Part shown: one piece after another, positions 8,108-16,211 of the stretch
Layout: the number at the start of each line of letters is the position of its first letter
How positions within the stretch are numbered: position 1 is the first letter of the stretch
Assembly: GCA_028817685.1 (NCBI GenBank)
Contig: JAPPPC010000265.1
Span: 9,666-31,219, forward strand
DNA: 21,554 nucleotides
Direction of reading: 5' to 3'
Origin: Rhodospirillaceae bacterium
Lineage (GTDB): Bacteria > Pseudomonadota > Alphaproteobacteria > UBA8366 > GCA-2717185
The notes under the pieces: generated by a model
Seen by the model: the letters and a program-made list of their open reading frames with translations, nothing else
Told to the model about the DNA's origin: nothing
Databases searched by the model: none
Position numbers and translations under genes: made by a program

Positions 8108-9793
8108 CTATCGTCCGTTTTTCTTGATGCTTGCCTGTTCCGGCAGGTCGCGGGCGGCGGTGATGACGCGAACCGACAGAGGTTCGGTACGGCCGCGAAT
8201 TTCGACCTCTTCCTCCGCGAAGCCGGAGAGATCGACCCCGGAAAGTTCCACCGTGTGGTTGGAGACGACGAGTTCCGCGGCGAATTCCTTGGTCTGCGTT
8301 TCCAGACGGCTGGCTGTGTTGACGGAATCGCCGACGGCGGTGACCGATACGGTGTCGCCGAATCCCATGGCGCCGACGATTGCCGGGCCGCAATGGATGC
8401 CGATTCCGATGCGCAGCGGTTCTTCCAGATCGTTGGCGAGCGCGCGGTTCAACTCAGCGATGCGCAGCCCCATTTCTCGCGCCGCGGCGAGCGCCGCCTT
8501 GCTGCCGGCCTCCGCGCCATCCTCGATGCCGAACAGGGCCATCACTCCGTCGCCGATGAACTTATCCAGATGGCCGCCGCAGTCGGACACGGCTGACCCC
8601 ATGGAATCGAAATAGCGGTTCAACAGGAACACCACGTCGTAGGGCAGTTTCTTTTCGGACAGTTTGGTGAAAGAGCGGATATCGGCGAACAGGATCGCGA
8701 TCTCGCGCTCCTGGCCCTGCAGGTAACCCGGGCGCGGGAACCCGTCTTCCGGTTTGGCGCTGGTGGGCAGTAGCCGCATGACTTCGATCTCGCCGCCGGC
8801 GGGCCGTGCCTGACAGGCAAGCCGGACCTGGATACCCGCATTGACCCGGTCCAGCACCTTCTGTTCGGCAGCCGAGGGGTCCGGCAGATTCTCGATGCCC
8901 TTGGTGATACGGACACGGCAGGTCGAACAGCGCCCCCTGCCGCCGCAGACGCTGGCATGCGGTATGTTCGAGGCGCGGCTGGCGTCCAGGATCGAACGGC
9001 CCGGCGGGAACTGGATGGCGGAACCGTCGTCATAGGTCAGGCGCACGATGCCGCGCCAGCGTTCCACCGCGGCGCGGACATAGCGCAGGCCGAACGCTGC
9101 GAGCACGAGGGCAACGAACCCGATGGTGAAATAGTCCCGCATCTGGATGTATTGGGCGTACTCATAGGCGTCCATCCAGCGGACCCGCAGTTTGAACTGC
9201 TCGAACCAGGCCGGATCGGACGCCATCGCGACAACCGCTTGGGCGCCCTGCATTGCGCCGGCCAGCGACATCGCCGGGATCAGCAGGGCGAGTGCAAACA
9301 GCACAGGCTGCCAAGCGCCGTACCAGGGTTTCAGGCGCAGCCATCGATAGATGCCGATACAGCCATGGACCCAGGCGGCGAAGAAGACGGCGATCTGCTT
9401 GATCCCGTTCCAAGGGTCCACATGCCATTGCGCCGCCAGCACCGTGACGTAGTCGACCTTCATGTCAAACATCTGCCAGGCCGTTCGCGTTCCCAGCACA
9501 TGGCCGATCAGCAATAGCGGGATGGCGAGCCCGAGCACCAGCTGCAGCCCCTCTTCAAACGGGATATTCAACCGGCGGCGCTGGTAGATGGCGTATAGCG
9601 CCAGCGCAATGTGGATCGCCAGCGCGCCATAGAGGACCGCCGTCCCGACCGGCGACCACCAGGGGGCATGAAGAACATCGCGGGTCGCGTTCATCGCCTG
9701 GAGCGACCACAACCCTGCCATGTGGTTGAAAAAGTGCAGCGTGACATAGGCGAAGAGAATCAGGCCGGTGATTAGGCGAAGCTTTCGGACCAC
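8108..9793 (-). CDS. cyaC: CyaC-type membrane adenylate cyclase: di-heme b-like anchor + [2Fe-2S] ferredoxin + class III cyclase, 561 aa
   Basis: Makes cAMP from ATP, probably under redox control. Numbering starts at GTG 9793, chosen because AGGAA lies 7 nt upstream and the protein then begins with the first helix; the longer frame starts only at a TTG with no visible site. Residues about 6-240 hold six hydrophobic helices with His in the first four (H20/H24, H61, H98, H143), the pattern of di-heme b SdhC-like anchors. Residues about 250-340 are a ferredoxin domain with C283, C289, C292 and C327 (CGGRGRCSTC). The cyclase domain has metal Asp D371 (FADIRSFT) and D415 (FIGDGVMALFG), adenine-binding K411 and T485, and transition-state N492 and R496 (VNTASRLE); Lys/Thr places it in class IIIb. 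The same layout is known for S. meliloti CyaC, which binds two hemes b and an Fe-S cluster and responds to quinone redox state. First gene of a reverse operon. Confidence 0.9.
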   Translation of the reverse strand: MVRKLRLITGLILFAYVTLHFFNHMAGLWSLQAMNATRDVLHAPWWSPVGTAVLYGALAIHIALALYAIYQRRRLNIPFEEGLQLVLGLAIPLLLIGHVLGTRTAWQMFDMKVDYVTVLAAQWHVDPWNGIKQIAVFFAAWVHGCIGIYRWLRLKPWYGAWQPVLFALALLIPAMSLAGAMQGAQAVVAMASDPAWFEQFKLRVRWMDAYEYAQYIQMRDYFTIGFVALVLAAFGLRYVRAAVERWRGIVRLTYDDGSAIQFPPGRSILDASRASNIPHASVCGGRGRCSTCRVRITKGIENLPDPSAAEQKVLDRVNAGIQVRLACQARPAGGEIEVMRLLPTSAKPEDGFPRPGYLQGQEREIAILFADIRSFTKLSEKKLPYDVVFLLNRYFDSMGSAVSDCGGHLDKFIGDGVMALFGIEDGAEAGSKAALAAAREMGLRIAELNRALANDLEEPLRIGIGIHCGPAIVGAMGFGDTVSVTAVGDSVNTASRLETQTKEFAAELVVSNHTVELSGVDLSGFAEEEVEIRGRTEPLSVRVITAARDLPEQASIKKNGR

Positions 9794-9877
9794 GATCGGT
9801 TTCCTATTGCCTGAGAGGTCGCACGATGCCGTTGGCAGGCTAGCATGATTCGGCCAAATTTCTAGAGCGGCAAGCCC

Positions 9878-9905
9878 TTGCAAAACGCTTTACAAATCCT
9901 AAATC
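9878..9905 (+). promoter_or_regulatory. Possible sigma70-like promoter for the ABC transporter operon
   Basis: TTGCAA at 9878-9883 and TAAATC at 9900-9905 are separated by 16 nt, about 60 nt before the ABC ATPase start. The -35 match is fair and the -10 match weak. The region between the cyclase start (9793) and 9968 must hold divergent promoters, and it is AT-richer than its surroundings. Confidence 0.25.
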
Positions 9906-9967
9906 GCGACAAAAATAGCCCGGCGCGCGAAGCCGGTGTCGAGAAAAGGGATTGAGGTCTGGCGTCT

Positions 9968-10897
9968 ATGAGTATGATTGAAATCGAAAATCTGACACGG
10001 CGGTTCGGAGCGTTCGTTGCCGTCGACCATATCAGCTTCTCGGTAGAACGTGGCGAGGTGCTCGGTTTCCTCGGCCCCAACGGGGCGGGTAAGTCGACCA
10101 CCATGAAGATGATCACCGGGTTCCTGGCGCCAACGTCGGGCACGGTGCGCGTCGAAGGACATGACGTGCAGCGCGACCCGATCGCGGTTAAGGAATGCAT
10201 CGGCTATTTGCCGGAAGGGGCGCCGCTGTGGGCGGATATGTCGGCCGGGCGGTTTCTGGAATTCATCGCCGGCGTGCGTGGCCTGTCCGGCGCGGCGCGG
10301 ATCGATCGGATCCGAGACGTGGTCGCCAAGACCCAGATCGGTTCGATCCTGGCGCAGCCGATCGACACATTGTCGAAGGGCTTCAAACGTCGGGTCGGCC
10401 TCGCGCAGGCGCTGCTGCACGATCCGGACGTTCTGATTTTGGACGAACCGACAGACGGTCTCGACCCGAACCAGAAGCACGAGGTGCGGCAGTTGATCGC
10501 TGAAATGTCGGAGGAAAAGGCGATCGTCATCTCGACCCATATTCTGGAAGAGGTCGAGGCGGTGTGCAGCCGGGCAATCATCATCGCCAACGGGAAGATA
10601 GTGGCGGACGCGACCCCGGCTGAATTGCTGGCCCGCTCCGATCAGCACAATGCCGTCTCCCTGCAGGTCGAAGGTGACATCGATAGGGCGCGGCAATTGT
10701 TGCAAGACTTGCCAGCCGTTTCTTCGGTCGAAGTGCGGCATCGCAACCAACTGTTCGTTCGGCCCAAAGGCGGGGCGCAGATTCTGAATGATGTCGGGAT
10801 GGCGATGCGCGGCCACGACATCACCATCGACGAAATCCACATCGCGCGCGGCCATCTCGATCAGGTGTTCCGCTCAATCACTACGGTGCCGCAATGA
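9968..10897 (+). CDS. ABC transporter ATP-binding protein, GldA-like, 309 aa
   Basis: The nucleotide-binding subunit of an ABC-2 type exporter, at the inner face of the cytoplasmic membrane. Walker A GPNGAGKST lies at residues 36-44. The signature is LSKGFKRRVGLA (from 135), the LSKG variant usual in GldA-like and related ATPases in place of LSGGQ. Walker B is VLILDEP with D159/E160, then the D-loop GLDPNQ and the switch His H191 (ISTHILEEVE). After about residue 220 comes a C-terminal extension (LQVEGDIDRARQLLQDLPAV), as seen in the GldA family. ATG at 9968 is followed by a second ATG two codons later; either could start. It overlaps the permease gene by 4 nt (ATGA), so the two are translationally coupled. 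The exported substrate is unknown. Confidence 0.93.
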   Translation: MSMIEIENLTRRFGAFVAVDHISFSVERGEVLGFLGPNGAGKSTTMKMITGFLAPTSGTVRVEGHDVQRDPIAVKECIGYLPEGAPLWADMSAGRFLEFIAGVRGLSGAARIDRIRDVVAKTQIGSILAQPIDTLSKGFKRRVGLAQALLHDPDVLILDEPTDGLDPNQKHEVRQLIAEMSEEKAIVISTHILEEVEAVCSRAIIIANGKIVADATPAELLARSDQHNAVSLQVEGDIDRARQLLQDLPAVSSVEVRHRNQLFVRPKGGAQILNDVGMAMRGHDITIDEIHIARGHLDQVFRSITTVPQ

Positions 10898-11628
10898 CCA
10901 ACATGCTGTTCGTTATCCGGCGTGAACTCGCCGAGTATTTCGCGACGCCGGTCGCCTATGTCGTCATCGGCATCGTTCTGGCGCTGCTGGCCGCGTTGAC
11001 CTTCTTCATGGGCAGCTTTTTTGGCCGCGGTCAGGCCGATCTTTCGGCCTTCTTTCAGTTCCACGCCTGGGTTTACATGCTGTTGATCCCGGCGATTTCC
11101 ATGCGCATGTGGGCGGAAGAACGCAAATCCGGCACCATCGAGCTGCTGATGACTCTGCCCCTGTCGCTGAAACAGGTCGTGATCGGCAAGTATCTCGCCG
11201 CCGTGATCTTCGCCGCGATCACTCTGGCGCTGACCTTCCCGTTCTGGATCACGGTCAACTATCTGGGCGATCCGGACAACGGCATCATTCTCGCAGGTTA
11301 TGTCGGCAGTCTGCTGATGGCGGCAGGTTTTCTGGCAATAGGCTCGTTCATTTCAGCGCTGACAAAAAATCAGGTCGTCGCCTTTGTGATGACGACCGCT
11401 GCCTGTTTCGTGCTGATCGCCAGCGGTGCGCCGATCGTGCTCGGCTTCTTCTCCGGCTGGGCTCCCGCTATCGTGGTCGACTTCATCGCCTCGCTCAGCT
11501 TTCTGACCCATTACGCGGATATTTCCAAGGGCGTGCTGGACCTGCGCGACGTGGTCTATTTTCTCTCGCTGATCGCGGTGTTCCTGTTCGCCAACATGCT
11601 GGCCGTCGACCGGCTGAAGGCGGAGTAG
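10894..11628 (+). CDS. ABC-2 type permease, GldF-like, 244 aa
   Basis: The membrane subunit of the exporter encoded with the preceding ATPase. About six hydrophobic helices are visible, including VAYVVIGIVLALLAALTFF, AWVYMLLIPAISM, YLAAVIFAAITLALTFPFW, GYVGSLLMAAGFLAIGSFI, VVAFVMTTAACFVLIASG and YFLSLIAVFLFANMLAVDR. The cytoplasmic EERKSGTIELLMTLPLSLKQVVIGKY between helices 2 and 3 is the coupling element typical of ABC-2 permeases (E-R-x-x-G-T-x-x-L-L). Length and motif fit the GldF/CcmB-like group. It starts inside the last codons of the ATPase gene, and its stop TAG is embedded in the ribosome binding site of the next gene, so expression of all three should be tightly balanced. Confidence 0.92.
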   Translation: MTNMLFVIRRELAEYFATPVAYVVIGIVLALLAALTFFMGSFFGRGQADLSAFFQFHAWVYMLLIPAISMRMWAEERKSGTIELLMTLPLSLKQVVIGKYLAAVIFAAITLALTFPFWITVNYLGDPDNGIILAGYVGSLLMAAGFLAIGSFISALTKNQVVAFVMTTAACFVLIASGAPIVLGFFSGWAPAIVVDFIASLSFLTHYADISKGVLDLRDVVYFLSLIAVFLFANMLAVDRLKAE

Positions 11629-11632
11629 GAGG
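11626..11632 (+). promoter_or_regulatory. Ribosome binding site overlapping the permease stop codon
   Basis: TAGGAGG at 11626-11632 is both the permease stop and a near-perfect Shine-Dalgarno for the GldG-like gene starting at 11638. This points to translational coupling, with ribosomes terminating on the site that starts the next gene. Confidence 0.75.
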
Positions 11633-11637
11633 CGGCC

Positions 11638-13641
11638 ATGATCAGACAAATTCTCAATCGCAAGGGCGGATGGGTAATCGGGATCGCGGTGGCGATTGGC
11701 CTGTTCGTCGCGCTGAATGCCGGTCTGTCGGGTCTCACCGGCGTTCGCATCGATCTCACCGAAGATCGGCTCTACACCCTATCTGACGGCACGCAGCGCA
11801 TCCTCGACAAGATGACCGAACCGGTGACGTTCGAGCTTTACGTTTCGCAGCGCCTGGTCAAGGAAGTCGCGATCTACGGCAACTATGCCGGCCGGGTGCG
11901 CGATGTGGTGAACGAGTTCGCGGCGAACTCGAACGGCAAGGTCACCGTTGTGGAGCAGGATCCGGAGCCCTTCTCGGAAATCGAGGACGCGGCAGTCGGC
12001 GCCGGCGTTACCGGCGTGCCGCTCGATGCCAGTGGCGAGAAGGTCTATTTCGGCCTCGCCGCGCGGGTCGGCGACCGTACCGGGGTGATCGGCTTCTTCC
12101 AGCCTCAGCGCGAGGCGTTTCTGGAATACGATCTGGCCCGCATGCTCGAAGGGCTGACCAACCCGAAGAAACCCGTGATCGGCGTCGTCACCAGTCTTCC
12201 GCTGTTCGGCCCCTTCATGCCGCAGCCCGGCGGGCCGAAGGCCTGGTTCATCATCGATGCGCTGAAGGAAGGTTTCGACGTCCGCAATATCTTCGACCTT
12301 AAGGAGGATATGACGGACGATATCGACGTGCTGATGCTCGTCCATCCGACCCTGGACGACGAGGATCTTTACGCCATCGACCAGTTCCTGATGCGCAAAG
12401 GCCGGTTGCTGGTGTTCGCCGACCCGTTCAGCGAACTGGCGCAGGGCTCGGCCGCGGCTGGCCGGCCGATGGCACCCAAGGATTCGAGCCTCAACAAGCT
12501 GACCGAAAAATGGGGCGTGAAGGTGGTCGAAGGCCAGACCGCCGGCGACATCAATCTCGCCCGCATCGTCAATGCCGGTACCGAGCAGGACATGAAGCCG
12601 GCACCCTACCTGCTGTGGCTGACTTTAAAGGATACCGCCATTGACCGGGGCGATGCAGTGACGCGGGATATCAACGCGATCAATATGGGCAGCGCCGGCG
12701 TCATCGAGGTTTCGAAAGACGCAACGGTCAAGGTCGAGCCGTTATTGAGCACGACGACGCAAAGCCAGTCTTTCGACACGAATCTGATCAATGCGCGCCA
12801 GCCGAACGTGCTCGACTTCGTGGAGAAGTTCAAACCGGCTGGCAAATCGCTGCTGCTCGCCGCCCGGCTGACCGGGCCGGTCGACAGCGCCTTCCCGGAC
12901 GGCCCGCCGAAACCCAAGAAGCCGGAGGAAGTGAAAGCGCCCGGCAGCGAAGACAAGAAGGATGAAAAACCGGCCGAACCTGAGGCGAAGACGGAAGAGA
13001 AGCCGAAGGAAGAGCCGGAAGGGCCCAAATGGGCGCCGCATGTTGCCAAGTCCACGGCGCCGGTGAACGTCATCCTGGTCACCGACTCCGACATGCTGCA
13101 GGAACATTTCTGGGTCCGGGTGCAGGACTTCTTTGGCCAGCGGGTGGCACTGCCTTTCGCGAACAATGGCGACTTCGTCGTCAACGCGCTGGAGAATCTG
13201 GCCGGCTCCGGCGATTTGATCACGCTGCGCAGCCGCGGCACGGCGCAGCGTCCCTTCACCAAGGTGGAAGCGCTGCGTGTTGCCGCGGACGCCAAGTTCC
13301 GGTCGCGTGAGCAGGTGCTGGTCAAGCGGCTGGCCGAGGTGCAGAAGAACTTCGAAGAGTTGCAGAACAAGGCCAGTGGCACCTCGCAGGAGGGCGAGGC
13401 GGTGCTGACCCCCGAACAGCAGAAGGCGCTCGACGACCAGATGGCCGGTCTGCGCACTGACCTGCTGGCGATCCGCAAGGAGTTGCGCTCTGTCCAACTT
13501 GAGCTGCGCAAGGATATCGAAGCGCTCGACTCTACTCTGCGCTTCCTCAATATCGGGCTCGTCCCCATCCTCGTCGGCCTCTTCGCCATCGGTCTCGGCG
13601 TTGTACGGACGCAACGGCGCAAGGCGGCGGTTCAGGGGTAA
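11638..13641 (+). CDS. GldG-like ABC transporter auxiliary protein (ABC_transp_aux family), 667 aa
   Basis: The large auxiliary subunit of the exporter, anchored by an N-terminal helix (GWVIGIAVAIGLFVALNAGL, about residues 11-30) and a C-terminal helix (LNIGLVPILVGLFAIGLGVV, about 638-657), with the bulk in the periplasm. The segment after the first helix, GVRIDLTEDRLYTLSDGTQ, and the following LYVSQRL...VRDVVNEFA are typical of the GldG/ABC_transp_aux family; the central part has the GATase-like fold of that family (VIGVVTSLPLFGPF, LMLVHPTLDDEDLYAIDQFL). Residues about 422-463 form a Lys/Glu/Pro-rich linker, and residues about 550-635 are a predicted coiled coil (KRLAEVQKNFEELQNKASG, IRKELRSVQLELRKDIEAL). 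Third gene of the operon. In Flavobacteria the related set serves gliding, but here it more likely serves export or envelope work. Confidence 0.88.
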   Translation: MIRQILNRKGGWVIGIAVAIGLFVALNAGLSGLTGVRIDLTEDRLYTLSDGTQRILDKMTEPVTFELYVSQRLVKEVAIYGNYAGRVRDVVNEFAANSNGKVTVVEQDPEPFSEIEDAAVGAGVTGVPLDASGEKVYFGLAARVGDRTGVIGFFQPQREAFLEYDLARMLEGLTNPKKPVIGVVTSLPLFGPFMPQPGGPKAWFIIDALKEGFDVRNIFDLKEDMTDDIDVLMLVHPTLDDEDLYAIDQFLMRKGRLLVFADPFSELAQGSAAAGRPMAPKDSSLNKLTEKWGVKVVEGQTAGDINLARIVNAGTEQDMKPAPYLLWLTLKDTAIDRGDAVTRDINAINMGSAGVIEVSKDATVKVEPLLSTTTQSQSFDTNLINARQPNVLDFVEKFKPAGKSLLLAARLTGPVDSAFPDGPPKPKKPEEVKAPGSEDKKDEKPAEPEAKTEEKPKEEPEGPKWAPHVAKSTAPVNVILVTDSDMLQEHFWVRVQDFFGQRVALPFANNGDFVVNALENLAGSGDLITLRSRGTAQRPFTKVEALRVAADAKFRSREQVLVKRLAEVQKNFEELQNKASGTSQEGEAVLTPEQQKALDDQMAGLRTDLLAIRKELRSVQLELRKDIEALDSTLRFLNIGLVPILVGLFAIGLGVVRTQRRKAAVQG

Positions 13642-13657
13642 GCGCTGGCGCAAACGC

Positions 13658-13685
13658 TTGATAAGCGCAGCATCAACGGTAGATT
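13658..13685 (+). promoter_or_regulatory. Possible sigma70-like promoter before the MscS-type gene
   Basis: TTGATA at 13658-13663, 16 nt spacer, TAGATT at 13680-13685, about 38 nt before the GTG at 13723. The -35 matches five of six consensus positions and the -10 four of six. It would let the channel gene be expressed apart from the ABC genes. Confidence 0.3.
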
Positions 13686-13722
13686 GCGTAATGTTATAGC
13701 TCACGAAGGAGCAACGACGGTC

Positions 13723-16002
13723 GTGCGCCGAATCCTACTGGTAATTGCACTGATTTTCGCGATGGCGGCGCCTGCGGCGGCGCAAACGCCGTCCGCGCCT
13801 GTCGCCACCACTCCCGAATCCCTCGAAAAACTCGTCGAGACCTTGGAGGACAAGGATCGGCGCGAGGGTTTGGTGCGTGATCTGAAGGCGTTGATCGAAG
13901 CGCAGGGCGCGGTGGCGGAAGAGCCGCCGGGACTCGGGACGCGGATCCTGGCGGAACTGACAGAGCGTGTGGGCGCGGTAAGCGAGCAACTGGTACTGGC
14001 GGCGGCAGTGGTCTTCGATCTGCCGGCGGTGCTGGCGACCTTGCGGGACGGCCTCTCCGACGCGGAGACCCGCTCGAAATGGATCGGGATTCTGGGCCGC
14101 TTGGCGCTCGTGCTTGCGGCCGGCATCGTGGCGGAGTGGCTAGCGCGCATGGCGTTGCGCCGGCCGCGCAGCGCCATCGAAGCCCGGGCTGACGATGATT
14201 TCTGGCTCACCACGGTTTTGCTGCTGGCTCGTACGGTACTCGATCTGGCGCCAATCGCTGTATTTGCCGCTGCAGCCTACGGCGGACTGACCCTGTTCGG
14301 ACCGGAACAGGCGGGCGGACGGCTCGCTGCGATTACGCTGATCAATGCCAGCGTGCTGGCACGCAGTGTGATCGCGGTGGCGCGCATGCTGTTGGCCCCG
14401 AAAGTGACTGAGCTGCGGCTTTTCCCGTTGGGCGACGAGACGGCAAACTACCTTTTCGTCTGGGTCAAACGGCTCGCCAATTTGGCGATCTACGGATTCT
14501 TCATCCTGCACGCCTCGCATCTTCTGGGGCTGCACCCGGCGGCGAACAATGCGCTGCTCAAGGTGCTCGGCCTCGCCGTCGCGCTGCTGCTGGTCATGCT
14601 GATATTGCAGAACCGGACGGCGGTGGCGGTTTGGGTCCGCGGCGGTGGCGACGGCTTCCTGCCGGTGATTCGCCGACGCTTCGCCGATGTCTGGCATATT
14701 TTGACGATCGTCTATGTCGCGGTCAGCTACACGGTCTGGGCGCTCGAAATCAGCGGTGGTTTCGAGTTCGTGCTGCGCGCCACCGTATTGACGATAACCA
14801 TCGTCGTGATCGGCCGCCTGGTCGAATTGTTCCTGCGGAAGGTAGTGCGCCGGGCGTTCACGCTGGGCCAGGAACTCAACGCGCGCCTGCCGGGCCTGGA
14901 GGCGCGGGCAAACCGCTACCTGCCGCTGATCCAGTCGGCAGCGCGGGGCGTGCTCTACGTGCTGGTGCTGTTCGCGGTGCTGCAGGCCTGGGGCCTCGAC
15001 ATCTTTTCCTGGTTCGCATCCGATGCGGGGCGTTTCGTGCTGGGCCGCGCCATTATGATCGTGCTGATCGTCGGCGTCGCGGTGGTGGCGTGGGAGATCA
15101 TCGGCGCCTTGATCGAACGCTACCTCGCCGCGACCGACGCGGACGGCGACACGGTCACACGCAGCCAGCGGGCCCGCACCCTGCTGCCGCTGCTGCGCAA
15201 CGTCTTTACCGTGGTTTTGGCGGTTGTGGTGACGATGACGGTGCTGTCGGAGCTTGGCCTCAATATCGGTCCGCTATTGGCCGGTGCCGGTGTGGTCGGG
15301 CTCGCCGTTGGGTTCGGGGCGCAGACCCTGGTCAAGGACGTGATTACCGGCGTGTTTATCCTGCTGGAGGATTCGATCCATGCGGGCGATGTGGTCGAGG
15401 TCGCCGGTCATTCCGGCGTCGTCGAAGCCGTGACCATTCGGACGATCCGGCTGCGCGACGTCAGCGGCACGATCCATACCGTTCCGTTCAGCGATGTCAG
15501 CTCGATCAAGAACATGACCCGCGACTTCTCCTTCGCCTTCATGGAGATCGGCGTCGCGTACCGCGAGGATATCGATGCGGTCATCACGGTGATCGAAGAG
15601 CTGGGGGCCGAACTGCGCGCGGACCCCGACTTCAGCGACAGAATCCTGGAAGATATTCAGGTGCAGGGGCTCGACCGGTTTGACGATTCCGCGGTGATCG
15701 TCCGCGCCCGTATCAAGACCAAGCCGCTGCAGCAATGGGGCGTGCGCCGGGCCTTCAATCTGCGGATGAAGCGGCGCTTCGACGAGCTGGGTATCGAGAT
15801 TCCCTTCCCGCACCAGACGATCTATTTCGGCGAAGACCGGGATGGAAACGCACCGGCGGCGCCGGTCCGCATGCTGGGCGACGCCTCTTCGACGAAGCCC
15901 CCGCCGATGCCGGCTGCTTCGCCGGCGGCACCACCGGCGCAGGCTCCGCCGACCGGGCGCCGGTCGGCCGGCAAAGACCAGATGGACGGCGAGTCCGGCT
16001 AG
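13723..16002 (+). CDS. Large mechanosensitive channel, MscS family (YbiO/MscM-like), 759 aa
   Basis: An inner-membrane channel that opens under membrane tension on osmotic downshock. I chose GTG at 13723 because GAAGGAG lies 11 nt upstream and the protein then opens with a signal peptide (RRILLVIALIFAMAAPAAA/Q); a TTG start at 13684 would add 13 residues in front of it. A periplasmic N-terminal stretch (about 22-80) is followed by roughly ten hydrophobic helices. The MscS core begins near residue 512: pore helix LLAGAGVVGLAVGFGAQTL, then VKDVITGVFILLEDSIHAGD and the beta domain (GVVEAVTIRTIRLRDVSGT, HTVPFSDVSSIKNMTRDFS), ending with the alpha/beta domain around residues 600-700. The last 55 residues are Pro/Ala-rich and probably disordered. 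Length and layout fit the YbiO type (741 residues in E. coli). It follows the GldG-like gene by 81 nt with a possible own promoter. Confidence 0.92.
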   Translation: MRRILLVIALIFAMAAPAAAQTPSAPVATTPESLEKLVETLEDKDRREGLVRDLKALIEAQGAVAEEPPGLGTRILAELTERVGAVSEQLVLAAAVVFDLPAVLATLRDGLSDAETRSKWIGILGRLALVLAAGIVAEWLARMALRRPRSAIEARADDDFWLTTVLLLARTVLDLAPIAVFAAAAYGGLTLFGPEQAGGRLAAITLINASVLARSVIAVARMLLAPKVTELRLFPLGDETANYLFVWVKRLANLAIYGFFILHASHLLGLHPAANNALLKVLGLAVALLLVMLILQNRTAVAVWVRGGGDGFLPVIRRRFADVWHILTIVYVAVSYTVWALEISGGFEFVLRATVLTITIVVIGRLVELFLRKVVRRAFTLGQELNARLPGLEARANRYLPLIQSAARGVLYVLVLFAVLQAWGLDIFSWFASDAGRFVLGRAIMIVLIVGVAVVAWEIIGALIERYLAATDADGDTVTRSQRARTLLPLLRNVFTVVLAVVVTMTVLSELGLNIGPLLAGAGVVGLAVGFGAQTLVKDVITGVFILLEDSIHAGDVVEVAGHSGVVEAVTIRTIRLRDVSGTIHTVPFSDVSSIKNMTRDFSFAFMEIGVAYREDIDAVITVIEELGAELRADPDFSDRILEDIQVQGLDRFDDSAVIVRARIKTKPLQQWGVRRAFNLRMKRRFDELGIEIPFPHQTIYFGEDRDGNAPAAPVRMLGDASSTKPPPMPAASPAAPPAQAPPTGRRSAGKDQMDGESG

Positions 16003-16060
16003 CGCAGGACGACTTTCATCGAGCGTAAATTTGCGCTCGATGAAAGTCGTGAATCTGCGC
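16002..16060 (+). terminator. Strong inverted repeat directly after the MscS-type gene
   Basis: A perfect 17-bp inverted repeat, left arm ACGACTTTCATCGAGCG at 16009-16025 and right arm at 16034-16050, has an 8-nt loop (TAAATTTG). Outside it, GCGCAG (16002-16007) pairs with CTGCGC (16055-16060). It begins on the last base of the stop codon. There is no T-run after it, so it is not a standard intrinsic terminator; it could be an mRNA 3'-end stabiliser, a bidirectional terminator or a protein site. Confidence 0.6.
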
Positions 16061-16085
16061 GCTCTATAGGATTGAAGAAAATTCG

Positions 16086-16126
16086 CGTGTTAATCGGATC
16101 ACCAAAGGTATTTCCGATTAATCACG
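16086..16126. repeat. Second inverted repeat between the MscS-type and chorismate mutase-like genes
   Basis: CGTG-TTAATCGGA (16086-16098) pairs with TCCGATTAA-t-CACG (16113-16126): 13 bp in all, one bulged T, 14-nt loop. It is AT-richer than the first repeat, and could be an operator or attenuator element for the downstream operon. Confidence 0.5.
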
Positions 16127-16211
16127 ATTTGCTCTGGCCGTCATCTTCAGTTTGGCCGATTTCGGTAATGTCACGTTTTCTTTGATTTTTTGGGTCTGAA
16201 ACTCTAGTAGT

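Noticed and set aside
9794..9967. CRP/cAMP-binding site near the cyclase start
   Set aside because: No TGTGA-N6-TCACA-like palindrome is visible in the divergent region.
9899..10855. 318-codon open frame opposite the ABC ATPase
   Set aside because: The plus-strand frame has Walker A, signature, Walker B and switch His; this is a shadow frame.
12606..13622. 338-codon Ser-rich open frame opposite the GldG-like gene
   Set aside because: Mirrors the Lys/Glu/Pro-rich linker and coiled coil of the real gene; no recognised motif.
16152..16199. Short Phe/Trp-rich frame (TTG start, MADFGNVTFSLIFWV) that could be an attenuation leader peptide
   Set aside because: No Shine-Dalgarno before the TTG, and the following hairpin at 16212-16232 has no T-run, so attenuation is not supported.
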